In this document: positions 26,572-37,702 of the stretch, one piece after another
Layout of the letters: each line of letters begins with the position of its first letter
How positions within the stretch are numbered: position 1 is the first letter of the stretch
Assembly (NCBI RefSeq): GCF_022201045.2
Contig: NC_068556.1
Location: 24,347,501-24,411,500, forward strand
Length of the DNA stretch: 64,000 nt
Origin: Citrus sinensis
Lineage: Eukaryota; Streptophyta; Magnoliopsida; Sapindales; Rutaceae
Reading direction: 5' to 3'
Notes under the pieces: generated by a model
Told to the model about the DNA's origin: nothing
What the model saw: only the letters and a program-made list of their open reading frames with translations
Databases searched by the model: none
Position numbers and translations under genes: made by a program

Positions 26572-27322
26572 TGGAACCTTGTGCTTAAGTGGACAGAGGT
26601 ATACACCGTACTCCATGGAGACGTCAGTTCTGTATTTATTGGTTCATGCTCCGAAGTATGATGCACCATCTGTGCTGTCTTAGTTTCTGCAAAGATCACA
26701 AAAGCAGAGTTAAAGCTGCGATAAACACAGATAACGTGCTGATCACAACATGTACATAAGTGAGTACGGCTGCAATAATGTTAAATTGTGAAGCTTATAC
26801 TTGGTGGATATGCCGTATATAGATAGATTGGGACCTCTCAGCTGTTGGGTCTTACAAAGTCGATCATTATGTAAACTAAATGCAATCAAAAGTATCTGTG
26901 CTATATGGTTGTGTAAATGAGAAGGAATAGTCGTTTTATGTAAGTGGTTGTTGTAGATGTGCTCACAACATTTTTTTTTCCTGTGCCAATTTCATTCTTG
27001 GGGAAAATAAGGAGGGGATGAAAACTGTAATGATATTGCAATTTATGCTATTGGATTTATAGATAGATTTGTTTGTTCATGTCAAGTGAGTTTCAATGAT
27101 AAGGTGTGCTATTCAATGATACTGAAACCCAGTTTCGCGTTTTGTAAAAGTCCTGCGAATTGAATTCCGTTAATGTGGGATTATTACTGATATTACAAGG
27201 TTTACTCAATTCACAACCTTAAGGTTTACTCCAATCACATTTTTATGTCTCCAAACAATTATGAAGGATTGAAACTAATTCTTATAATATTTTTATGGAG
27301 GTTCGAACTCTTACTGTCACGT
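26572..27322. other. UPL6 3' untranslated region and short spacer
   Basis: Directly follows the UPL6 stop codon. It holds no gene; the 3' UTR probably extends a few hundred bases, but I could not choose one polyadenylation site. The spacer ends at the target duplication of the hAT composite. Confidence 0.5.
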
Positions 27323-27973
27323 ATTGTGAGTAGGGGTGGGCATGAGTTGGTTTGGGTTGGATTTTATGTCAACTCAAACCAAACCATAAAAATTTTAACC
27401 CAACTCAAACCAATCCAAATATTTTTAACCCAACCCAAACCAACTCATTTGGGTTTGGTTTGAATTTTGTAATAAAAATATTTTTTATTTTGATAAATTT
27501 AATTATATCAAAATTACAATAATTATTAAATTAATATTAAAATATGAAAAAATATAGTCAAAAAATTATAAATAATAGATTTCACAATAACTTCGTCCTT
27601 AAATATTAACCATATTACAATACAAATTCTAATAATGTCAATACAAATCAAAACAAGATAAGACATCCAAATCAAGTATCAAAACAATCCATCATAATTA
27701 TTCCACTTGCAGCACTTTAATCAAAAGATCCCATGTTCAACTGAGTCTGCTCCTTCACTAACAAATAAATAACAAAAAAAGAAAATTATAATGTTGAATA
27801 GTTATAAAGATGAGTAAATTTAAAAAGGAACATGATTCATACCAAAATCGTAAGAATAACATCAATCTAAAGTCAATGCTTCCGTTGTTGCACTTGATCC
27901 AAACTCTATATTAAATAAAAAAAATTAATAAAAAAAGACTAATGATAAACAAATATATAATTTTTTTCGCTTG

Positions 27974-29300
27974 TTATGATAAATAGTAGTTACCTGATAT
28001 CATGGCTTCATAAAACTCAAGCTTCTCCATCGTTGGTTCATCTTGTAATGGGACAAAAGTGTTACGTAACCAATTTTGTGAGCATATCAAAGCTTCCACC
28101 ATCTTTGGACTTAAAGAACTACGAAATGAATCAATGATACGTCCTCCAGTACTAAATGCAGATTCTGAAGCTACTGTAGATATTGGAATTGCAAACACAT
28201 CCTTTGCAATATGCGAAAGAACTCGATATTTTATTGAGTTCATTTTCTACCATGCCAAAATCTCAAAGTCGTCGTCATCAACATGTTTACATGGCTCCAA
28301 CAAGTACCTCTCTACTTCATTTTTTATCTCAACACAATCATCTTTTCCTATTCTTTGTTTGAACTTTGCAACACTTGAAAGTTTAGAAAACCCCACCTTT
28401 TTATCAAATTTCCTACTATCAACAATTGACGACTTACTAGCACTAGGGATGGCAATTTTTCATCCTATTTGGGACGGGATTGAAACATATTTTTGTCTCA
28501 CAAAAAAATATAGGGACGAGAGTAAAACATTTTTTTATTCCACTTGCATATATGGGATGAGGCTGAGATTGACAAATCTCGTTCCATCCCGTCTCATTGC
28601 CGACTAAGGATGAAATTTTTTTCAATTGAGATGGGATCCCGCAGGATCTCAACTCTTTTGAGACGAGATTGAGACATATTTTTCTCCCAAAAAAAAATAT
28701 GAATAAAAGTGGGTTATTTTTTTATCCCACTTGTATATACGGGACGATCTCATCCCATCCCATTGCCAACCCTAACTAGCACCACTAGATGATCCACAAC
28801 CACCAATCCTAGTGTCAAGATCTTTATAAAGACGTATTAAAAGATTTTTCACCTCTTCAGACTTCTTCCCAACCTCATCAATAACAAAAATGTCTTCAAA
28901 GCAAAATCTTACATATTTTAACTTATAACATGGATCAAGAATAACCGAAATAAGCAACAAATTATTTAACCTATCAATTGAACCCCAATATTTGTCATAC
29001 TTATTTTTCATACCTGTTGCCATTTTAGATAAAACAAGATCATCACCACTTTCAATTAATGATGTCAAATCGGAATGAATTGAGCACATTTCATGAAAAT
29101 ATAAGTTTGAAGTCATGTACATTGATCCACTAAATTTCAAAGTTATATCATAAAATGACTTCAAAAACAACACAAAAACATTAGCATTTTCCCAATCATC
29201 ACTATTAGGGTTGTTAGTCTTTTTCCATGGTTTGGAGTTGTCCTTGTGCAGCTGTCCAAATTAATTAAGCAAGCAAGCTCTGCACTTGGTTTATTATGCA
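27974..29300 (-). pseudogene. hAT transposase, broken (RNase H-like segment and C-terminal dimerisation domain)
   Basis: Reading on the minus strand, 29230-28783 encodes an RNase H-fold segment of plant hAT transposases (DDWENANVFV, then WGSIDRLNNLLLISVILDP and YKLKYVRFCFEDIF) ending ..GCGSSSGA, where the nested 331-bp element interrupts it. It resumes at 28443 with SKSSIVDSRKF, EVERYLLEPC and the dimerisation core IPISTVASESAFSTGGRIID, SFRSSLSPKMVEALICSQNW down to 27974. A stop codon (TAG at about 28246) replaces the second Trp of the family's LAWW motif. The N-terminal zinc finger (BED) region was not found. The copy cannot make functional transposase. Confidence 0.88.
28444..28774. mobile_element. 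Non-autonomous hAT-type element nested in the transposase pseudogene
   Basis: A 331-bp insertion with ends TAGGGATGGCAAT and (reverse complement) TAGGGTTGGCAAT, flanked by a perfect 8-bp duplication ACTAGCAC (28436-28443 and 28775-28782). It splits the transposase reading frame of the surrounding element, so it inserted later. The interior has inverted copies of GGGAT/CATCCC motifs and no ORF of interest. Confidence 0.9.
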
Positions 29301-30177
29301 TAGGGATGGCAATTGTACCTGCAAACCCGCAAACCCGCCCAAACCCACCCGCCAAAACCCGCCCGTTGCGGATAATTTTACCCGTTGCGGGCGGGTTTAG
29401 TATTATAAATTAAAACCCGCACATGGATGCGGGTGGGTTTGGTATTAACCTTATATCCGGTGGATACCCGCATGGATATCCACCAAATCCGCAATATTTT
29501 TTTCAAATATTTTTAGTTTAATTTTAATCTAAAAATGTATAAAGAAAATAATGTCATTAATTAAATTACCAAATAGCCAAAGGCTCAAAGTTGTGTATGT
29601 GTGTATGTGGCCTATATCCTATTCTAAAGTCATAATCTAAAGAAAACTAAAGGCATTTTCCTTCGAATTAGTATTTGAAAATATTAATCTTAATTATTAT
29701 TATAGGCATTGTGTTGGATGGGTGCTTATGGTGGTGAATGAAATGAATATCTTCTCTTGGAGCTTGTTTTAAATGATAATATGAAATGTAATTATTATTT
29801 TTAGATACTAGTTTGTGTTTTTTAAATGGATTTGTGTAATTTATACTTAAATTTGAGAATTTGTGTTGAATTGATGTGGAAATTTTAATTTTTCATTTAT
29901 ATTATTTAAATATAAAATTGAGTATGTTATATGGAATTTGAGGTTATTATTATAAATGTATATATTAAACATTTGTGATTTTAAATACGGAAACCCGCAA
30001 AAAATCCGCCGGATACCATTGCGGGTTTGGTAATTGTTAAAACCCGCTGCGGGTGGGTTTTTGTAAAAAAATTAAAATCCGCTGCGGGTTGCGGGTGGGT
30101 TTGGTAATTTAAATTTTGTGCGGGTTTGGGTTTGGTAATGGCAAACCCGCTGCGGGCGGTGCCCATTGCCATCCCTA
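29301..30177. mobile_element. Non-autonomous hAT-type element nested in the larger hAT transposon
   Basis: An 877-bp insertion with ends TAGGGATGGCAAT on both strands and a perfect 8-bp duplication ATTATGCA (29293-29300 and 30178-30185). Both ends carry dense GCGGGTTT/AAACCCGC subterminal motifs; the middle is AT-rich and non-coding. Its ends closely match those of the 28444 element, so one transposase may have moved both. Confidence 0.9.
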
Positions 30178-31016
30178 ATTATGCAGTTAATTTATGCACC
30201 AGCAGATGTAAGTGAGCCATTATAGTTTCAACAATATTTATTATGGCAGATCCTAAATTTCTGCACTCTGTCTTTAGTACAATGGTTGTAAGGATACAAT
30301 CACAAGCTAAGTTAACAAAAATAATGGCATAAAAAACAACACTGAAAGCCCAGATGATAATATTTTCTAGAATTTTTTTTTTCACAATTCTTTAAATTGT
30401 ACACGTGGTAGCAATGATCTATGAAAGAATTAGTTCATAAGAGCTCAATCAAATTCATATATCATCAAATTATTTTCGGCATATTCAAGTGTGAGTGGTT
30501 TCATCAATTCCCCATTCTCTAATTCCAAGCATACCCATTACCAAATAACTGGGAAAAAAAATGAAACTTTTGCAAAAAAAACCTCACCTTAGATCAATAG
30601 AAAGGCTGTAATCGAAGTGGGTCTTCAAGAGTTGATGAAAATCGATTGAGAGATTCGTGACAGCACTTTTGTTGACAGAGATTGTGGAAGATAGAGTGAG
30701 AGATTGTGGAAGATAGAGTGAGGTCAGTGAGAGTGAACAGTTCTAATGAACTGGGGAGTGATGAATGCGAGATTATGGAAGTGAAAATAATGGAATTAAT
30801 TTAATTTAATTTACTTATATTTTATTTATTTTTCACTCACAGCTCAAATTTATTTAGCTCATGGGTTAACCATACCCAAACTATTATGAAATGGTTTTCT
30901 CTAAAAAAAACCCAAATCAACCCATTTTAATAATTTATCCAATTCAAATTATTTTATTTGGTTTGAGTTTGGTTAAACCCATAAGTTGTGGGTTTATGCC
31001 CACCCCTAATTGTGAG

Positions 31017-31649
31017 TGTAAGGCTTTTTTCACTAAGCTAAAGGTGCACTAGTAGCTTGTGCCATGACTTAAATTATCATTTTTAAATCTTATAGTCTCA
31101 TTATTGTTCTATTTACTATTTAGGATTTAAATGGGGTACAATGAAAGAAAATAACAATTTTGTTTAAACAATGGAAACGGGCAGAGAGTAGTAGTAATGA
31201 TAGGCTATATATAAAATAAAGATATTCTCACTTTATTTCTAGCATAAAAGAAAAATAATATTTTAATAAAAGATTTTTTTTAAAGATTAAAAAACTAATA
31301 TATCCTTTTAATATAATGTATTTTATCATATAATATATTAAAATATATATTTTGATTTATTTATAATTTAATAAAATAAATACCCTTATTAGACGAAAAA
31401 AAAAGTAAAAAAAAAGACACGGCTTTTACTACTATATCCAGCCTCACCAACTTCGCCAGGACACAAACGAGACTTGTTTTGCTCTCCAAGGGTAGACGAC
31501 GACGCATAGACAAATTAGAAAACAAAGCTTGAGCACGCCCGCAAACGCAAAAGGGCAAAGAGCAACCCCTTAATTATCTTCATTAATAGGAACCTCATTC
31601 TCCATTGTCCCTCTCTCTCACATTTCTTTCTCAACCAAACGTCTTAACC
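31017..31649. promoter_or_regulatory. NEMF 5' region (promoter and leader)
   Basis: This 630-bp AT-rich stretch separates the hAT composite from the NEMF start codon. The last roughly 90 bases are CT-rich (CTCTCTCTCACATTTCTTTCTC), typical of a plant leader. I see no clear TATA box at the expected place. The transposon end lies only about 640 bp from the start codon, so it may border the promoter directly. Confidence 0.45.
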
Positions 31650-34600
31650 ATGGTGAAGGTACGCATGAACACCGCCGATGTGGCCGCGGAGGTCAAATGT
31701 TTACGACGCTTAATCGGGATGCGCTGTTCCAATGTCTACGATCTCTCCCCCAAGGTTTAATTTCACAATCAATTTTTCATTTTTTTAAAATTCTATTCAC
31801 ATTTCAATTCATTTGATTGACTGATTCTTCTTATTTATTGTGTCCAGACTTACATATTCAAGCTAATGAATAGCAGTGGAGTCACCGAATCCGGAGAGAG
31901 CGAGAAGGTTTTACTGTTAATGGAAAGCGGCGTTCGGTTACACACCACTGCTTATGCTCGGTATTTATTATTTCTTAATGATATTCCCCTCAAAAAAGAA
32001 AAAAAAATTGAAAATAACTTACACTACGCTTTGTCATTTTCTACTTGTAGCGACAAGAAAAATACTCCGTCTGGTTTTACTTTAAAATTAAGGAAGCATA
32101 TTCGTACCAGAAGGCTTGAAGATGTTCGCCAACTGGGGTATGATAGGGTGGGCATCATTATTCTTATATCGTTTTCTTAATTGCAAATTTATTCATATAA
32201 CTTTTTCTCTTATAATATCTGTTTCTTTTTTGTACTAGATTATCTTGTTCCAATTTGGATTGGGTATGAATGCTCATTATGTTATATTGGAGCTGTATGC
32301 GCAAGGAAATATTCTACTTACGGATTCTGAGTTCACTGTATTGACTCTTCTACGGTCTCACAGGTTGGTGATTTCTTCTTTGTTGTATATTTGTTTTCAT
32401 TTAGAAATTATGCAAAAACACACTCATACATATACTGCTACTCTCAAATGGAATCATTAACCATCAAGTGTGCTGATGGTTAGTTAACACTAGCTGCCCA
32501 AGAATATAGTGGGTACTTGACACTTTTAAATATGCCGTGCTTTCAAAATTAAGCAAAAGCGCAATAATTTCAAATAGAACATTATTTGCTGATAGCTTGT
32601 GCAGGAATATTTGAACATTTTGCATGAATGTTGTCGCTCCCAAGGGGCTGAAGCATGTTGGTTGAAACTTGTGTAAGGTCATTGTTTTAGTATTGGGAGT
32701 AGGGCATGATAGAGTTCCTGGTCCTGGTTTTCTGGTGTTAATGTTAGAAATTTAATATTGTTGAATGATGTCAATTTGCCAATGTCAGGGATGATGATAA
32801 AGGGGTTGCCATCATGTCACGACATCGTTATCCGACTGAGATATGTCGGGTTTTTGAGCGAACTACAGCTTCAAAGTTGCATGCTGCCCTGACATCTTCT
32901 AAGGAACCTGATGCTAATGAACCTGATAAGGTTAATGAAGATGGTAATAATGTGTCTAATGCATCAAAGGAAAATCTAGGTGGTCAGAAGGGAGGCAAGT
33001 CTTTTGACCTAAGTAAGAATTCAAATAAAAACAGTAATGACGGTGCTCGTGCCAAACAGCCCACATTAAAGACTGTTCTTGGGGAGGCATTGGGTTATGG
33101 ACCTGCTCTTTCCGAGCATATCATTTTGGATACTGGGTTGGTTCCTAATATGAAGCTTTCTGAAGTTAACAAGTTAGAAGATAATGCAATACAAGTTTTG
33201 GTCTTAGCTGTTGCAAAGTTTGAGGACTGGCTCCAGGATGTTATTTCAGGCGATATAGTTCCGGAAGGATACATTTTAACACAGAACAAACATTTGGGAA
33301 AGGACCATCCCCCATCTGAGTCTGGAAGTTCTACCCAGGTTATTACTATTCTTCTCCATGTTCATTTTCCTTTATATGCTGCAGAATACAATCATCATTC
33401 TTCCTTTTGGTCCTCTTTTTGATTTTTTTTTTCAAAGAGAAACATACATAATAAGGGTAACTGTTTTGGATTCTTAATTGTATTGCTAGAAGTGCTCTGT
33501 TTTTGATATCTCTATCTGGTTATTTCTTGCAGATCTATGATGAATTTTGCCCCCTCTTGTTGAATCAATTCAGGTCAAGGGAGTTTGTGAAGTTTGAAAC
33601 TTTTGATGCAGCTTTGGATGAGTTCTACAGCAAAATTGAAAGTCAACGGGCAGAACAACAGCACAAGGCAAAGGAGGATGCTGCCTTTCATAAACTAAAC
33701 AAAATACACATGGATCAGGTCTGCCTTTGTAGTTTGGAAACTGACATTAAGTACTCTTGCTGTTCTAATGACTTGAAATATCAACTGGATCTCTTTCTTT
33801 GCTTGGAGATAGAGGTTGATGCAACTCTGCAGTTTTATTTGATCGCACCATTCATGGACTATATGGATACAAATCAATCCTGATTGTCATGCTTTTTTTA
33901 TGTACTTGAATTGACCCTTCACTGAAAAAGCTGAGTTCGTATAAGTGATATTCTAGGGGCAATGTGGTGAATTATTTTATGCCCATTCCTTGCATATTTT
34001 TCTGATACACTTTTTCCATTAGGAAAACCGTGTGCATACACTGAAGCAGGAAGTTGATCGATCTGTTAAAATGGCAGAATTGATAGAATATAACTTAGAA
34101 GATGTGGATGCTGCTATTTTAGCTGTTCGTGTGGCTCTTGCAAACCGCATGAGTTGGGAAGATCTTGCTCGTATGGTGAAGGAAGAGAGGAAAGCTGGGA
34201 ACCCTGTGGCTGGTTTGATTGACAAGCTTTATCTTGAAAGGAACTGCATGACGTTGCTGTTGAGCAATAATCTTGATGAAATGGATGATGAAGAAAAGAC
34301 ACTCCCTGTGGAAAAGGTGCTACTTCAATTTAAGAATGGATTTATACTGATTTGAAACTTTTTCTCTAGAATTAAACTTAAGCAACTTGTCATCCCACAT
34401 TTTTTCTTGATTTCTGCAGCATCTTTGGCTTACTTGGTTTTGTAGACATTTAGGATCATATATGTTTCAAACTATCAGTAATTAGTACTTTTCAATTTGT
34501 TTCGACCTTCTAGGTAGAAGTTGATTTGGCACTTTCAGCACATGCAAATGCTCGGCGCTGGTATGAACTGAAGAAAAAACAGGAGAGCAAACAGGAAAAG

Positions 34601-37346
34601 ACTATTACAGCGCATTCAAAAGCTTTTAAAGCAGCTGAGAAGAAGACTCGTCTGCAGATTTTGCAGGTAGGTTTTACATTGCAGTGGCCTTTTCCTAACT
34701 CTTCTTGCTTTGATTCTAATTTCTTTTATGGTAGCTTTGAAAGGTTTAGTCTTGTATCATAAATTTAGAACTTTGATGAATTTCTTTGCTTCAAGTGTCT
34801 AACTCCAAGCACCACTTCCCTCCCTCTCTTCCCACACAATATGACTATGCAGGAAAAAACAGTTGCCAATATTTCACATATGCGCAAAGTTCACTGGTTC
34901 GAGAAATTTAATTGGTTCATCAGCAGTGAAAACTATTTGGTTATTAGTGGGCGTGATGCTCAGCAGAATGAGATGATAGTCAAGCGCTATATGTCAAAAG
35001 GAGATGTGTAAGTCAATGTTATTACAATATTGCATAGATGATTATGATCTGTATGTAAACGTAACTTGGTTTAATACCTTTTAGAGTCTGCTAAACTGTT
35101 TGACAATTAATATATGACTTGGGAACAGGTATGTTCATGCTGATCTGCATGGAGCTTCTAGTACTGTGATAAAAAATCACAGGCCCGAACAACCTGTGCC
35201 ACCACTCACGTTAAACCAAGCAGGATGTTTTACAGTTAGTCTCCACCTCATTTCCTCTTGATATCAATTTTATGTTTTTTTATTTCTGTATTGATTGAAT
35301 TACACATGCAACATGATTTATTTCATAATTTGGTATTGTGATGTAGGTCTGCCACAGCCAGGCATGGGATTCAAAGATGGTCACTAGCGCTTGGTGGGTT
35401 TATCCTCACCAAGTTAGTAAAACTGCTCCCACAGGAGAATATCTTACAGTTGGGAGCTTCATGATTCGTGGGAAGAAGAATTTTCTTCCTCCACATCCAC
35501 TTATTATGGGCTTTGGATTGTTATTCCGCTTGGATGAGAGCTCCTTAGGGTCGCATTTAAATGAAAGGAGGGTTCGAGGCGAGGAGGAAGGAATGGATGA
35601 TTTCGAAGATAGTGGACATCACAAAGAGAATTCTGATATTGAGTCAGAGAAAGATGACACAGATGAAAAACCTGTAGCAGAAAGCTTATCTGTACCTAAT
35701 TCTGCTCATCCTGCCCCGAGTCATACAAATGCTAGTAATGTTGATTCTCATGAATTTCCTGCTGAAGACAAAACTATCTCAAATGGTATTGATAGTAAGA
35801 TATCTGATATTGCGAGAAATGTTGCTGCTCCAGTCACCCCACAACTTGAAGATCTCATTGATAGGGCTCTTGGGCTTGGATCTGCTTCTATATCCAGTAC
35901 AAAACATGGGATTGAAACGACTCAGTTTGATTTGTCAGAGGAAGATAAGCATGTCGAGAGGACTGCTACAGTCAGAGATAAACCTTATATTTCAAAAGCT
36001 GAAAGAAGGAAGCTGAAGAAAGGTCAGGGCAGTAGTGTTGTAGATCCAAAGGTTGAGCATGAAAAGGAGAGAGGAAAGGATGCTTCTTCTCAGCCTGAAA
36101 GTATTGTTAGAAAGACAAAGATAGAAGGTGGAAAAATTAGCCGTGGGCAGAAGGGTAAACTTAAGAAGATGAAGGAGAAGTATGGCAATCAAGATGAGGA
36201 AGAGAGGAACATTCGGATGGCATTACTGGCTGTGAGTACATTAACTTGCACCATAGGTGTTACCTAGAATGGCTGAAGCTGTTATGTAGTCCTTTATTAC
36301 ATTAATCATTTAGTTATCCCTTTTTTGGGCTCTTACTTCATTAGTTATTTAAGGTTTCCATTTCTGATTCTTAATGCCTTGCATTGTTATGAATTAAAGT
36401 TCATTTTCATGTCATATTGTTCCAATAATGAAAATGATAGTTTATGTGAATTTTCAGTCGGCTGGTAAAGTTCAAAAGAATGATGGAGATCCGCAGAATG
36501 AAAATGCATCTACACATAAAGAGAAGAAACCTGCTATCAGTATGTTTCCAGTTCATTTTCTATTTTTGAATATAATACTTCTTTTATTCAATTAGATATC
36601 ATGAAGAAGACCTACAAAACAAATTCTGCATAACTTTGGGATTTAATAGAAAACATTTTGTATCGATTTTGTGATATATGATTCATACTAGTATATGCTG
36701 ATCATTTCCTCAAACATTGCAGGTCCTGTAGATGCCCCAAAAGTTTGTTACAAATGTAAAAAGGCTGGTCACTTGTCTAAGGATTGTAAAGAACATCCAG
36801 ATGATTCCTCCCATGGAGTTGAAGATAATCCCTGTGTGGGTTTAGATGAAACTGCTGAGATGGACAAGGTGGCGATGGAGGAGGAGGATATTCATGAGAT
36901 TGGGGAAGAAGAAAAAGGGAGATTAAATGATGTGGATTACCTGACTGGGAATCCACTGCCCAGTGACATCCTCTTATATGTCATCCCAGTTTGTGGCCCT
37001 TACAGTGCTGTACAATCTTACAAATACCGTGTGAAGATAATTCCTGGCACTGCAAAGAAAGGGAAAGGTATCCAGATATTTTACAGTCTCTTATTGTTAA
37101 TGCTTTCTCTGACGCCGGTTTTTGACATTTTCCCTTTTCAATGTCTTTGTAGCCGCAAAGACTGCAATGAATTTATTTAGCCACATGCCTGAAGCAACAA
37201 ATAGAGAGAAGGAATTAATGAAAGCATGCACAGATCCTGAACTGGTTGCTGCTATTATCGGAAATGTGAAGGTCGCAGCTGCAGGTCTTACTCAATTGAA
37301 GCAAAAGCAAAAGAAGGGCAAGAAGACCGGCAAACAACAAAGTTAG
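31650..37346 (+). CDS. NEMF: NEMF/Rqc2-type ribosome quality control protein (NFACT family, plant form with CCHC zinc knuckle)
   Basis: Complete 14-exon gene, 1129 aa. Exons: 31650-31754, 31848-31960, 32051-32147, 32239-32363, 32789-33338, 33533-33718, 34023-34316, 34514-34666, 34853-35007, 35129-35234, 35347-36231, 36458-36539, 36723-37067, 37153-37346. The NFACT-N domain starts [20 protein letters not shown] and carries the conserved Asp104-Arg105 pair (QLGYDR), which in yeast Rqc2 is needed for C-terminal Ala/Thr tailing of stalled nascent chains on 60S subunits. A long coiled-coil follows (exons 6-8), then NFACT-R ([47 protein letters not shown]), an acidic/basic linker, a zinc knuckle Cys959-Cys962-His967-Cys972 and the NFACT-C region ([15 protein letters not shown]...). 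A cytosolic role in ribosome-associated quality control is inferred from the family. No disabling change is seen. Confidence 0.95.
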
Positions 37347-37702
37347 CCTGCTTTGAAAGCCTTTTGGCTTTTACAAAATTTTATGTTGATAACATATCCT
37401 ATTAGTGCAGAAAATTGATACCATGTTGTAAGAATCGTACAAATACAAATGTATGAGGGTGTTTAATAATACGGTATGTTGTAAGAACCATACAAATACA
37501 AATGAATGTATGAAGCTGTTCAATAATATGGTAGGCGGAGAAGCATTTCCTAATTGTCGAGGAAAATTACAAACTAGGGGACTAACCAAGAGGAAAAAAT
37601 TTGAAGTTGCATATTTGGCTGGAAGTTTCAATCGCAGTAAATTTTACAAAATTAATAATATGTCTTGGGTTGCAAAAGATACAATACAACTGCTATTTAA
37701 GT
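37347..37702. other. 356-bp spacer between convergent NEMF and RPS1 genes
   Basis: NEMF and RPS1 end tail to tail, and this short spacer must contain both 3' untranslated regions, so their transcripts probably overlap in antisense. It includes an imperfect tandem duplication at 37423-37532. The open frame here is not a gene: it has no domain and overlaps both UTRs. Confidence 0.7.
37423..37532. repeat. Imperfect tandem repeat (53 and 57 bp) in shared 3' UTR region
   Basis: Copy one starts ATGTTGTAAGAATCGTACAA at 37423; copy two starts ATGTTGTAAGAACCATACAA at 37476 and has a 4-bp insertion. Both continue with ATACAAAT.GTATGA and TTTAATAATA/TTCAATAATA. Confidence 0.85.

Larger units (their letters stand above)
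27331..31008. mobile_element. hAT superfamily transposon with decayed transposase and two nested insertions
   Basis: A 3678-bp element with ends TAGGGGTGGGCAT and the inverted ATGCCCACCCCTA, flanked by a perfect 8-bp duplication ATTGTGAG (27323-27330 and 31009-31016). Near both ends are clusters of AACCCAAAC/GGTTTGGGTT subterminal repeats, expected for transposase binding sites. Its minus strand carries transposase fragments (see 27974-29300). Two younger hAT-type elements sit inside it at 28444-28774 and 29301-30177, so the unnested element was about 2.45 kb. A 22-bp direct repeat (30677-30720) lies near its right end. Confidence 0.92.

Noticed and set aside
27290..27330. tRNA B-box-like GGTTCGAACTC
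   Set aside because: No matching A box or cloverleaf can be drawn around it; it is a chance match next to the hAT insertion.
30179..30385. Membrane-protein-like open frame in the hAT composite
   Set aside because: Hydrophobic by AT-rich composition; no transposase or other family similarity, and located in the non-coding right part of the element.
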